The notes beneath the pieces were generated by a model. The model was not told where the DNA came from, ran no database searches, and worked only from the letters and a program-made list of their open reading frames with translations. Positions 1-7,464 of a stretch of 10,547 nt of DNA are shown here, one piece after another; positions within the stretch are counted from its first letter, which is position 1; every line of letters begins with the position of its first letter. This DNA is from an uncultured Desulfuromonadales bacterium. Its GTDB lineage: Bacteria > Desulfobacterota > Desulfuromonadia > Desulfuromonadales > Geopsychrobacteraceae. The position numbers were made by a program, and so were the translations under genes. The stretch is from assembly GCA_945788205.1 (NCBI GenBank), contig CALZLE010000412.1, forward strand, positions 1 through 10,547, in the 5' to 3' direction.

Positions 1-838
1 CATGGTCACAGCAAGCTGCTTCGCGGGCGAGGATTGCCCGCTTGCGCTTTGTTCCCCAATGATAGCCGCCGATATCTCCATTTACTCTTAAAACCCGGTG
101 ACAAGGTATCAGATACGCGACAGGATTGTGACCGGCAGCGGTACCGACTGCTCGATGGGCTTTGGGGCGGCCGACTGACTTGGCCAGAGAGCCGTAGGAA
201 ACGGCAGTCCCTTCAGGGATACTTAACAGGGCTTCCCAGACCTTGATCTGGAAATTTGTTCCTTTAAGCAGTACCTTAAGCGGAATCTGCTCTTTGCTGC
301 GAGGTTGAGAAAAAATCTGTTTGATAATCTCTCTTCCAGCATCCTGATCCTCAACGAGTGCCGATTCTTTCCAGGTCGCCCGTAATTCCTCCAGGGCGAG
401 TGATCGCGTCTCTGGATCAACGAAAGCAAGGTTACATATTCCTCGTGGGGTGACAGCCAACAGGCACTCGCCAAAAGGGGTGCCATGAAACCCATAGCTG
501 ATGAGTAGGTCTTTCCCCTGTGCTTTGAACTCTCCCGGCGTCATCGACTCGACGCTGACAAACAGATCGTGTAAGCGGCTTGGTCCGCTGAGGCCGACAT
601 CCAGTGCGGTGTCAAGAACAGAGGAGGATTCGCGCAGCAGTTTATTGGCGTTTTCGATGGTCAAATATTGCAGAAAACGCTTGGGGCTGACCCCGGCCCA
701 GGATTTAAATAGCCGCTGAAAATGATAGGGGCTCAAGCCGATCTGCTCGGCAACTTCATCAAGAGAGGGCTGCTCCAAAGCGTGCCCTTCAAGATAGGCG
801 ATCGCCTGTTCTATGCGTCTGTAATCAGGGTTGTCCAT
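1..838 (-). CDS. AraC-type HTH / O6-methylguanine-DNA methyltransferase fusion (Ada-like), 3' end off window
   Basis: The reading frame is open from an ATG at 836-838 to the left edge (279 codons seen, no stop), so the C-terminus is just outside. Residues about 5-105 form an AraC-type double helix-turn-helix (SLDEVAEQIGLSPYHFQRLF, then SPKRFLQYL). Residues about 112-275 are an alkyltransferase domain with the hallmark IPCHRV, whose Cys246 is the acceptor that removes alkyl groups from O6-alkylguanine; FQIKVWEALLSIPEG and AHRAVGTAAGHNP are typical flanking blocks. The protein starts directly at the HTH and lacks the N-terminal Cys4 zinc domain with which E. coli Ada senses methylphosphotriesters, so it should either sense damage through Cys246 or act as a simple repair enzyme with a DNA-binding arm. 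A GGAG (846-849) lies 7 nt before the start. It diverges from the DMT transporter. Family assignment is firm; inducibility is inference. Confidence 0.93.
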   Translation of the reverse strand, partial: MDNPDYRRIEQAIAYLEGHALEQPSLDEVAEQIGLSPYHFQRLFKSWAGVSPKRFLQYLTIENANKLLRESSSVLDTALDVGLSGPSRLHDLFVSVESMTPGEFKAQGKDLLISYGFHGTPFGECLLAVTPRGICNLAFVDPETRSLALEELRATWKESALVEDQDAGREIIKQIFSQPRSKEQIPLKVLLKGTNFQIKVWEALLSIPEGTAVSYGSLAKSVGRPKAHRAVGTAAGHNPVAYLIPCHRVLRVNGDIGGYHWGTKRKRAILAREAACCDH

Positions 839-923
839 CGATCTTCTCCGCGGCCAGCATCTTGGTGATGTTGTTTTCTAACATTTATCTTAGTCATCAT
901 AATAGCGATGTGAGCAATGGGGA

Positions 924-972
924 ACCACCCGATTCTTGCGCTATTTTTTCTGTTCCGCAAGAATCGGGTGGT
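924..972. repeat. Perfect 17-bp inverted repeat, 15-nt loop
   Basis: ACCACCCGATTCTTGCG (924-940) is exactly complementary to CGCAAGAATCGGGTGGT (956-972), with a T-rich loop at 941-955. It lies between the divergent alkyltransferase and DMT genes, about 55 bp before the transporter start. Neither side has the run of T expected right after an intrinsic terminator stem. It could be a cruciform, a leader hairpin of the transporter mRNA, an operator, or a small palindromic mobile element. Reading the minus strand, the loop edge gives AATAGCGCAAG, which loosely resembles the AAAGCGCA core of E. coli Ada boxes; that resemblance is weak and from memory. Confidence 0.8.
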
Positions 973-990
973 GAGTGCCAGAGACAATGA

Positions 991-1011
991 TTATGTTGTA
1001 CTCAAACATAA
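991..1011. promoter_or_regulatory. Candidate operator, TTATGTT-N7-AACATAA
   Basis: A 7-bp perfect inverted repeat (991-997 and 1005-1011) with a 7-nt spacer ends 17 bp before the transporter ATG and 7 bp before its GAGGGA ribosome binding site. The A/T-rich arms and this position suit a repressor site over the promoter or start of transcription. No clear -35/-10 pair was identified, so its role is inference. Confidence 0.4.
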
Positions 1012-1028
1012 CGATATGAGGGACAAGC

Positions 1029-1976
1029 ATGAAATCAGTTAATACTAAAATGGGCTCCTTCGAATGGCTGCTGTTGTTGATTCTATCGGTTCTCTGGGGC
1101 GGGTCATTCTTTTTTGTTGGCGTTGCGGTGAAGGTTCTGCCGCCATTGACTATTGTGGTATTGCGGGTCGGTTTGGCGGCGATAGCCCTCAACCTGATTG
1201 TCCGAGCGACCGGCTTGCGGATGCCGAAAGAATGGCGTTACTGGAAAGCCTTTTTCGGCATGGGTTTGCTGAACAATATGATTCCATTTTGCCTGATTGT
1301 CTGGGGGCAGACACATATTGCCAGCGGACTTGCGTCGATCTTCAACGCCACCACCCCATTGTTTACGGTTCTCGTCGCCCATGCCTTCACCAAGGATGAA
1401 AAAATCAGCGGTGGGCGGCTAGGCGGAATTCTGATCGGTTTTATCGGTGTTGCTGTGATCATCGGACTGGATAGCCTGGGCGGGCTCGGGACCAATACCC
1501 TGGCACAATTTGCGGTGCTTGGTGCGGCACTTTCTTATGCCTTCGCCGGGGTTTATGGGCGACGCTTCAAAAGCATGGGGACGGCACCACTAGTGACAGC
1601 AACCGGACAGGTGACGACATCAACCATTCTGTTGACACCGCTGGCGCTGGTTGTCGACCAACCCTGGACCATCGCTATGCCCGGCATTGGCGTCTGGGCT
1701 GCGGTCGTTGGCTTGGCATTGGTATCAACAGCTCTGGCCTATATCATCTATTTCCGTATTTTGGCAACGGCAGGTGCGACCAACCTCTTGCTGGTCACCT
1801 TTCTGATTCCGGTCAGTGCGATTCTGCTCGGTGTCGTTTTTCTCGGGGAGCAATTAGCTGGCAAAGATTTGGCTGGGATGGGACTGATCTGTTTTGGCTT
1901 GGCCGCAATTGATGGGCGGCTCTTCTCATTTTTCAAGCGAAAGATGCTACCCGCATCCGCAGAGAGTGTGGACTAA
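1029..1976 (+). CDS. EamA/DMT-family transporter
   Basis: This 315-residue inner-membrane protein has the length and layout of the drug/metabolite transporter superfamily: ten hydrophobic helices in two EamA repeats (about residues 12-148 and 158-298). Family marks include VLWGGSFFFVG in helix 1 (21-31), the first-repeat end TPLFTVLVAHAFTKDEKISG, and the second-repeat equivalent PVSAILLGVVFLGEQLAGKD. Family members export or import metabolites such as amino acids, nucleosides or drugs; the substrate cannot be read from sequence. The ATG is preceded by GAGGGA (1018-1023) at 5 nt spacing. A second ATG, seven codons in, has no better site. It diverges from the Ada-like gene and converges on the formate dehydrogenase operon, whose last stop is 12 bp away with no terminator between. 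A shared function with the repair gene is possible but not shown. Confidence 0.93.
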   Translation: MKSVNTKMGSFEWLLLLILSVLWGGSFFFVGVAVKVLPPLTIVVLRVGLAAIALNLIVRATGLRMPKEWRYWKAFFGMGLLNNMIPFCLIVWGQTHIASGLASIFNATTPLFTVLVAHAFTKDEKISGGRLGGILIGFIGVAVIIGLDSLGGLGTNTLAQFAVLGAALSYAFAGVYGRRFKSMGTAPLVTATGQVTTSTILLTPLALVVDQPWTIAMPGIGVWAAVVGLALVSTALAYIIYFRILATAGATNLLLVTFLIPVSAILLGVVFLGEQLAGKDLAGMGLICFGLAAIDGRLFSFFKRKMLPASAESVD

Positions 1977-1988
1977 TGTCAAACAGAT

Positions 1989-2972
1989 CTAACTTCGTAG
2001 ACCAAATCGCTCAACCATCTCCTCAGCCACGGCAAACATCCCAATTCCCGTCGGACAAGCCCGATCACAGCGTCCACAAGCAACACAACCCAGTTCGCCC
2101 CAGCGTTCAACATCCGCCACCAGCTTGTGGTGAATTCGCCGCCGGGTCCGTAGTGCTTCGGTCCCCAGCGGATTGTGCCCGCTCGCTTCGCGCATAAAAG
2201 CATCCAATTGACAGGAATCCCAGACCCGGCTCCGTTCTGTTCCGTTTGGTGTTTGACGATCCTGTAGGCAGAAGCAGCTGCAGGTTGGGCAGGCCAGGTT
2301 GCAGCCGCTACAGAGAATGCAGCGATCTGCAATCTCTTCCCAAAAAGCGTCGGGAACCAGATCATCGTGTAGCAACTGGCTGGCCTGCTGTAGAAGATCT
2401 GAAGGCTGGTCGCGGGACGCTTTGCGCAATGTGACCAGTTGTTTGTCATCGCCGTCGTTGAATTTACGCAGCAGAGATTTCCCCGCTTCTGAATGTCCCA
2501 AAGCCAACCATTTTTGATTGATAGCGATCAGTTCAATATCGCAGCCATCGTCGGCCAGCGGTAAAAAGCTGCTATCGGGGCCAGCGTCGCCGGTCAGTCC
2601 GATCAACAGAGCGTTGAGACGCCTGTGCAGATAAATATCGTCTGCTGGTGGAGCCATGAAAAATTGATCGAGAAAGGTCAGCGCTGCCAGGTCGGTCCGG
2701 TCCATTCCGAACAGTGCCAGTGGCTTTTCCGCGGGTGGTGGCTGTTGAACATTTCCAGCAGCATCGAGAGTCAGTAACAATTCCGTCTGAGGAAAGAAAT
2801 AGCTGGTTGGTTTGCGCTGTAATGGCTGGCCAGACAACGAAAGCTCTGCGTTATCATATGGACCAAGCTGCCGGGTGCCGTCAGCCAGAAGCTGCGGGAC
2901 CTGCAGGGCGTAGTTTTTGGCAACGGCTTCCAGGAGTTGCTCAAGGTCGCTGCGGGACAATTGTTTCAACAT
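1989..2972 (-). CDS. Two-[4Fe-4S] electron-transfer subunit, HydB/AsrA type
   Basis: A 327-residue iron-sulfur protein, third gene of the formate dehydrogenase operon. Its C-terminal half has two ferredoxin-type motifs: C218-x2-C221-x2-C224-x3-C228-P and C296-x2-C299-x2-C302-x3-C306-P, each suited to a [4Fe-4S] cluster. Between them RVWDSC (249-254) matches the block conserved in beta subunits of cytoplasmic NiFe hydrogenases and in anaerobic sulfite reductase subunit A. Extra cysteines (C231, C233, C235) follow the first motif. The N-terminal 200 residues have no recognised motif but match the family's overall length. I chose the ATG at 2970-2972, whose ATGTTGA overlaps the stop of the catalytic gene, because AAGGA sits 7 nt upstream; an ATG seven codons earlier lies deeper in that gene. 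Its expected job is to relay electrons between the formate dehydrogenase and the flavin subunit. It ends with TAG. Confidence 0.9.
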   Translation of the reverse strand: MLKQLSRSDLEQLLEAVAKNYALQVPQLLADGTRQLGPYDNAELSLSGQPLQRKPTSYFFPQTELLLTLDAAGNVQQPPPAEKPLALFGMDRTDLAALTFLDQFFMAPPADDIYLHRRLNALLIGLTGDAGPDSSFLPLADDGCDIELIAINQKWLALGHSEAGKSLLRKFNDGDDKQLVTLRKASRDQPSDLLQQASQLLHDDLVPDAFWEEIADRCILCSGCNLACPTCSCFCLQDRQTPNGTERSRVWDSCQLDAFMREASGHNPLGTEALRTRRRIHHKLVADVERWGELGCVACGRCDRACPTGIGMFAVAEEMVERFGLRS

Positions 2973-4996
2973 GGTTCGATCCTTACCGCGCAAACCTTGA
3001 ATTCGGGAATCCCCGATTCGGGATCGAGGGCATTGTTGGTCAGTGCGTTCGCCGCACCTTCGGCAAAGTGGAAGGGGATAAAAATCTGACCCACAGGAAC
3101 CTTGCCGGTCAATTGAGCAGCGCAGCTGATCGAACCGCGACGACTGCTGATTCTGATTTGCTGCCGTTCGACAAACCCGTATTTCTTTGCATCTTCAGGA
3201 TTTATTTCAACAAATGCGCTCCGCTCTTCCCGATCGAGCAAATGGCTGCGGCGGGTCATGCTGCCGGTGTGCCAGTGGAAATAGCTGCGTCCGGTATTCA
3301 GCAGCAAGGGATAGTCGGCATCCGGCAGTTCCTTCGGTGGTCGGTAATCGACCGGGCTGAAAAGGCCTTTGCCCCGAGTGCACTGATCTTGGTGGAGAAT
3401 CGGTGTGCCGGGATGATCGCTTGTTGGACAGGGCCATTGCAGGCCATTATCGCTTAAACGATCGTAAGCGATGCCGCCGTAGCTGGGGGTGAGACTGGCA
3501 ATTTCAGTCATGATCTCTGCCGGGTCGGCGTAGTCTGACTGAAGTCCACAACGCTGCAACAATTGACAGACGATCTGCCAATCGGCCTGCGCCTCTCCCG
3601 GTGGGTCGACAGCTTTGCGGCCGTGTTGCACCCGCCGCTCGGTTGAGGTGAAGGTCCCATCCCGTTCGGCATAACAGGCCGCCGGTAAAATTACATCAGC
3701 AAGTTGGGCGGTTTCGGTCGGGAAAATATCGATCACAGCGAGAAAATCGAGGTTTTCCAGTGCTTGCTTGACCTGTGCTTGATTGGCATCGGAAAGCATC
3801 GGGTTTTCGCCAAGAATCAGCATGCCGCGAATTTTCCCTTCGACGGCCGCTTCAATCGCATGGGTCGACATCAAACCTGGAGACTCTGGCAAATTGCATC
3901 CCCAAGCTTTAGAGAATTTTTCGCGCACCACCGGGTCGGCCACTTTCTGGTAGCCGCTGTAGACATCGGGCAATGCCCCCATATCGCAGGCGCCCTGAAC
4001 GTTGTTTTGGCCGCGCAGTGGATTGACGCCAGTGCCGGGTCGGCCGAGGTTGCCGGTCAACAGCGCCAGGTTGGAGACTGCCCGGACGTTGTCGACGCCG
4101 TGGCTATGCTGGGTGATGCCCATCGCATAGACGATCATCGCTTTGTCGGTTTTGCCGAACAGGCGCGCGGCATCAACGATCTGATTCGGCATTAGTCCGG
4201 TGATTTTCGACACATGCTCTGGTGTGAAGGGGTCGAGAGATTGCTCGAGGGCGGAAAAGCCTTCGGTTCGGGATGCGATAAACTCCCGATCTTCCAGCCC
4301 ATCCTGCAGGATTTGCCGCATCATCCCGTTAAGCAGGGCAACATCGCTGCCGTTCTGCTGGCGCAGATGCAGATCTGCCTGTTTTGCCAACCGGATTCTG
4401 CGACTGTCGGCGACGATCAGCTTGGCACCGCGCTGCACTGCTTGTAGGATGCGGCTGCCGATCAGCGGGTGCTGCTCGGTGGTGTTGGAGCCGATAACAA
4501 AGATCAGTTCGGTTTCGTCGAAACAACTCAAACTGTTGGTCATCGCCCCGGAGCCGAGGGTTTCGACCAGCCCGGTGACGGTTGACGAGTGGCAGAGTCG
4601 TGCGCAGTGGTCGATGTTGTTGGTGCCGAAACCGGCGCGGGCCAGCTTCATCAGCAGGTAATTCTCTTCATTGCTGACTTTGGCGGAGGAAAGAAACATC
4701 AGGCTGTCTGGCCCGTACTTCTCAGCAATTCCTTGCAATTTTTCGTGCACCAGATCGAGAGCAGTCTCCCATCCTGCAGCGTTCAGCTGACCTCGCTGAC
4801 GAATCTGCGGAGTTGTCAAACGCTCGGGATGATCGACAAAGGCGTGAGCGTTCCAGCCTTTGATGCAGAGTTGGCCGCGGCTGGTTGGATGTTTGCCAGC
4901 TGGTTCGACTCCGGTCACGCGCCCCGTTTTATCCGCTTTCAGATAAAAATTGCAGCCGGTACCGCAGTAGGGACAAGTCGTCAGAGTGGCGGTCAT
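2966..4996 (-). CDS. fdhA: Formate dehydrogenase catalytic subunit, molybdopterin type, cysteine form
   Basis: A 676-residue member of the molybdopterin (MopB/DMSO reductase) superfamily. The N-terminus carries the [4Fe-4S] motif C8-x2-C11-x3-C15 ... C44, followed by Lys46, the residue that links the cluster to the pterin in E. coli FdhF. HCARLCHSS places Cys135-His136 where FdhF has Sec140-His141, so the Mo/W ligand is cysteine. GVNPLRGQNNVQGACDMG (323-340) includes Arg328, equivalent to the formate-binding Arg333 of FdhF; these three residues together make formate dehydrogenase the best call over other MopB enzymes. NTGRSYFHWHTGSMTRRS begins the C-terminal cofactor-binding domain. There is no twin-arginine signal, so it is cytoplasmic, oxidising formate to CO2 or the reverse. 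It overlaps the flavin gene upstream by 4 nt (ATGA) and the iron-sulfur gene downstream by 7 nt, implying translational coupling and one complex. Confidence 0.92.
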   Translation of the reverse strand: MTATLTTCPYCGTGCNFYLKADKTGRVTGVEPAGKHPTSRGQLCIKGWNAHAFVDHPERLTTPQIRQRGQLNAAGWETALDLVHEKLQGIAEKYGPDSLMFLSSAKVSNEENYLLMKLARAGFGTNNIDHCARLCHSSTVTGLVETLGSGAMTNSLSCFDETELIFVIGSNTTEQHPLIGSRILQAVQRGAKLIVADSRRIRLAKQADLHLRQQNGSDVALLNGMMRQILQDGLEDREFIASRTEGFSALEQSLDPFTPEHVSKITGLMPNQIVDAARLFGKTDKAMIVYAMGITQHSHGVDNVRAVSNLALLTGNLGRPGTGVNPLRGQNNVQGACDMGALPDVYSGYQKVADPVVREKFSKAWGCNLPESPGLMSTHAIEAAVEGKIRGMLILGENPMLSDANQAQVKQALENLDFLAVIDIFPTETAQLADVILPAACYAERDGTFTSTERRVQHGRKAVDPPGEAQADWQIVCQLLQRCGLQSDYADPAEIMTEIASLTPSYGGIAYDRLSDNGLQWPCPTSDHPGTPILHQDQCTRGKGLFSPVDYRPPKELPDADYPLLLNTGRSYFHWHTGSMTRRSHLLDREERSAFVEINPEDAKKYGFVERQQIRISSRRGSISCAAQLTGKVPVGQIFIPFHFAEGAANALTNNALDPESGIPEFKVCAVRIEPC

Positions 4997-5841
4997 AAGG
5001 CACCCCGCAGATGTTCAACCTCTTCCAGCCAGAAGATTGGGCCGTCGCAACAGCAGGTGAGATGTTCAATGCTGCAATGACCACACTTGCCAACTCCGCA
5101 GCGCATCTGGCGCTCGAGGGAAAGCATGATCTGTTTTGGTTTGTTCAGCCCAAGCTGGCGCAGGCTGGCGATAACCGGGTGGTACATCGGTGGTGGGCCG
5201 ACAATGACCGCACAGCAGTTTTCAGCCTCAACCTGAATATCGTTCATGAGATTGGTGATCAGCCCGGTTTCACCATCGAAACAGGAGGTCGCCGGTTTGT
5301 TGTCAACAGTGTAGCGACAGCTGAAATTGTGACTGCTTTGCCAGTCACTCAAGTCTTGCTGAAACATCAGGTCTTCCGGGGATCTGGCGCCGTAAAAAAT
5401 CTGCACTGAGGCAAATTCGTCGCTACGATCCTGACAATATTGAATCAGCGAACGCAGTGGTGCCAGGCCGCAGCCTCCGGCGATCAGCAGTAAGGCTTTG
5501 CCGTCCAGCGCGTCAAGTTGAAAGGGGCGCCCGAACGGTCCGCGGATGCCGATTTGAGCTCCCGCTTGCAGTCGATGCAATGCAGACGTCAGCTGCCCGG
5601 CTTTGCGGATTCCCAATTCAAAATAACCTTTGCGGGTCGGCGAGCTGGCGACGGAAATCGGTGCTTCGGTTAGCCCGGGAATCGAAATCTGTACAAATTG
5701 TCCTGGCTGGTGCTGCAGTTCCGTTTTATCGCAAAGCTGCAAGCGGAAAAGTTTTTCATTTGGCGTCAGTTCTGTGACCGACAGTAGCCGACATGGGCGC
5801 GGAGCATAGATCGATTGCTGGTTTCTGGCAGGCTGGTGCAT
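4993..5841 (-). CDS. FAD/NAD(P)-binding [2Fe-2S] oxidoreductase subunit, HydG/AsrB type
   Basis: A 282-residue flavoprotein of the ferredoxin-NADP reductase superfamily, first gene of the formate dehydrogenase operon. Residues about 14-110 are the FAD barrel: PGQFVQISIPG, then APISVAS (60-66), the family's variant of the RxYS flavin motif. Residues 117-225 are the nucleotide domain, with LLIAGGCGLAPLRSLI (118-133) and the late VGPPPMY (214-220). The C-terminal loop C248-G-V-G-K-C253-x2-C256 plus Cys263-265 is the [2Fe-2S] site seen in gamma subunits of cytoplasmic hydrogenases, anaerobic sulfite reductase B and PyrK. It should pass electrons between NAD(P) and the iron-sulfur subunits. The three adjacent cysteines at 263-265 leave the fourth ligand ambiguous. 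GGAG (5847-5850) lies 5 nt before the ATG. NAD versus NADP preference cannot be read with confidence. PyrK is unlikely because there is no pyrD nearby. Confidence 0.9.
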   Translation of the reverse strand: MHQPARNQQSIYAPRPCRLLSVTELTPNEKLFRLQLCDKTELQHQPGQFVQISIPGLTEAPISVASSPTRKGYFELGIRKAGQLTSALHRLQAGAQIGIRGPFGRPFQLDALDGKALLLIAGGCGLAPLRSLIQYCQDRSDEFASVQIFYGARSPEDLMFQQDLSDWQSSHNFSCRYTVDNKPATSCFDGETGLITNLMNDIQVEAENCCAVIVGPPPMYHPVIASLRQLGLNKPKQIMLSLERQMRCGVGKCGHCSIEHLTCCCDGPIFWLEEVEHLRGAL

Positions 5842-5863
5842 TTTCGCTCCGTGGAGAGATTCC

Positions 5864-5910
5864 GTATACGAGACCTGCGTATACTACCCCAGCGGAAAAA
5901 GCTCTGGCAA
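5864..5910 (-). promoter_or_regulatory. Formate dehydrogenase operon promoter with overlapping inverted-repeat operator
   Basis: Read on the minus strand, TTGCCA (5905-5910) and TAGTAT (5881-5886) are 18 nt apart, a good sigma70-type pair 40 nt before the flavin-subunit start. A perfect inverted repeat GTATACG-N7-CGTATAC (5864-5884) covers the -10 box and the expected transcription start, the usual place for a repressor. The bound regulator is unknown; the neighbouring MocR gene is a candidate only by position. Confidence 0.55.
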
Positions 5911-5948
5911 TATTGTTTCCCGTGAGCGGTTAAATGAGGAGTTAAGCT

Positions 5949-7403
5949 TTATGCCGCGAGCAACTCTTCGGCCAACCGGCCAAGAGTTTCGATGGCTGCC
6001 TCTACACAAGGGTTCCAGCAGGCCGCGTTGAGACGGATGCAGTTGCGGAAATTCCCTTCAATGGAAAACAGTTGGCCCGGGGCAATGGTGATACCGACCT
6101 GTTTGCAGCGCTCGTAAAGTTTGAGCGAATCGATTTGTTCCGGCATTTCGACCCAGAGGACGAAGCCGCCTTTGGGACGCGAGACTCGAGTTCCGGCGGG
6201 AAAGAAGCGACCGATGGCATCGGCCATCTGGGCCGTCTGGCGGGCGTAGATCCGGCGAATCGAGCGCAGGTGATGTTCATATCCCCCGTTGGCGAGGAAT
6301 TCGGCAATGGCCAATTGGGTCGGGCTGGGGACCGCAACGTTCGTGATCATTTTGCGGTGTTCGATTTGTTCCTGATAGCGACCGGCGGCGATCCAGCCGA
6401 CCCGATAACCGGGGGCCAGGGTTTTGCTGATCGATGAGCAGAGGAGAACATTTCCGGTTTTGTCGAAGGATTTTGCCACTGAGGGGCGCTCGTCACGGTA
6501 GGAAAGATCGCCGTAGATATCATCTTCAATCAATGGCACCTGATGGTTTTCCAACAATTTGACCAGCTTCTGTTTGTCCTCGTCCGACATCAGACTGCCG
6601 AGAGGGTTATTAAAGTTGGAGATGACGATGCAGGCTTTCACCTCACCGTGATTACGGGCGAGAGCGTATTCGAGTGCTTCCAGGCTGATGCCACCCCGTG
6701 GTGAAGCGGGGATCTCCAGGGCTTTAAGGCCGAGCTCCTCTATGACTTGCAGGAAGTTGTAATAAAAAGGGGTCTCTATGGCCACGGCATCACCCGGTTT
6801 ACAGAGCACTTGCAGGGCCAGAACGACCGCTTCGACACAACCGGAGGTGGTCACAATCTGATCGGGGCTGAGGGTGCAACCGGAGAGGAGCAGTCGTTGG
6901 GCAATCTGTTGTCGCAGTCGCAGGTTCCCGGGGGGCAGATCGTAAGAGACCGATTGGGGGGCAAAGCGGCGGGTTTCGCGGGTTAACATCCGGTTTAGTT
7001 TTTCAATTGGCAACAGCTCCGGGTTGGGGACGGCGACCCCCAGTTGTAACAATTCCGGTTTCAGAAGATCTTGCATGACCAGTCGATAGACATTGCTGAG
7101 GTTGACTTCAGATGGATTGAGGGCTGGTCGGTTGACGATCGGTTCGGCAGGCAGTTCCGGTAAGTGGGCGCACACATAGTAGCCAGACTGGGGGCGAGCT
7201 TCGAGCAGGCGACGATCTTCAAGCTGACTGTACGCCTCTTTGACTGTATTGATGCTGACCTGCATCTGTTTGCTCAGATTGCGGATCGATGGGACCCGAT
7301 CGCCAGGGCGTAGAGTGCCCTGCTCAATCAGATAGCTGATCCGACCGGCCACCTCTTCGTAAAGTGGTTGTTTTGTTTCATGTCGTAAACCGGCATCGAG
7401 CAT
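5949..7403 (-). CDS. MocR-family PLP-dependent transcriptional regulator
   Basis: A 484-residue fusion typical of the MocR branch of GntR regulators. Residues about 11-78 are the winged helix (QPLYEEVAGRISYLIEQG, then PSIRNLSKQMQVS and INTVKEAYSQLE). Residues about 115-480 are a class I aminotransferase fold. PLP-binding residues are visible: NNPLG (265-269), EDDIYGDL (293-300) with Asp295 and Tyr297, the Schiff-base lysine Lys327 in SSISKTLAPGYRVGW, and Arg458 (RLNAAC) for a substrate carboxylate. All are intact, so it probably binds PLP and may sense an amino acid, amine or PLP itself. The ATG at 7401-7403 is preceded by GGGGGAGG (7408-7415). It diverges from the DUF2917 gene across a 210-bp gap with repeated TATCTG sites, the usual place for a MocR operator. 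It is followed on the same strand by the formate dehydrogenase operon after 107 bp, which has its own promoter. Confidence 0.93.
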   Translation of the reverse strand: MLDAGLRHETKQPLYEEVAGRISYLIEQGTLRPGDRVPSIRNLSKQMQVSINTVKEAYSQLEDRRLLEARPQSGYYVCAHLPELPAEPIVNRPALNPSEVNLSNVYRLVMQDLLKPELLQLGVAVPNPELLPIEKLNRMLTRETRRFAPQSVSYDLPPGNLRLRQQIAQRLLLSGCTLSPDQIVTTSGCVEAVVLALQVLCKPGDAVAIETPFYYNFLQVIEELGLKALEIPASPRGGISLEALEYALARNHGEVKACIVISNFNNPLGSLMSDEDKQKLVKLLENHQVPLIEDDIYGDLSYRDERPSVAKSFDKTGNVLLCSSISKTLAPGYRVGWIAAGRYQEQIEHRKMITNVAVPSPTQLAIAEFLANGGYEHHLRSIRRIYARQTAQMADAIGRFFPAGTRVSRPKGGFVLWVEMPEQIDSLKLYERCKQVGITIAPGQLFSIEGNFRNCIRLNAACWNPCVEAAIETLGRLAEELLAA

Positions 7404-7464
7404 TATTTCCTCCCCCGTTGCAGCAGCGTCTTTGAACGAGTTTTAACACCTTGCTTTGTTGCCA

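Noticed and set aside
223..495. 90-codon minus-strand open frame
   Set aside because: It is a shifted frame inside the alkyltransferase, whose true frame is continuous with HTH and IPCHRV motifs.
2972..2993. Earlier ATG for the iron-sulfur subunit (seven extra codons)
   Set aside because: It lies deeper in the catalytic gene, while the ATG at 2970-2972 has AAGGA at good spacing and the usual start/stop overlap.
2714..3457. 247-codon plus-strand open frame
   Set aside because: Antisense to the formate dehydrogenase and iron-sulfur genes; composition is not protein-like and no motif is present.
5930..5953. Plus-strand GAGGAG followed by ATG at 5951
   Set aside because: It looks like a ribosome binding site and start but leads into the antisense of the MocR 3' end with no supported product.
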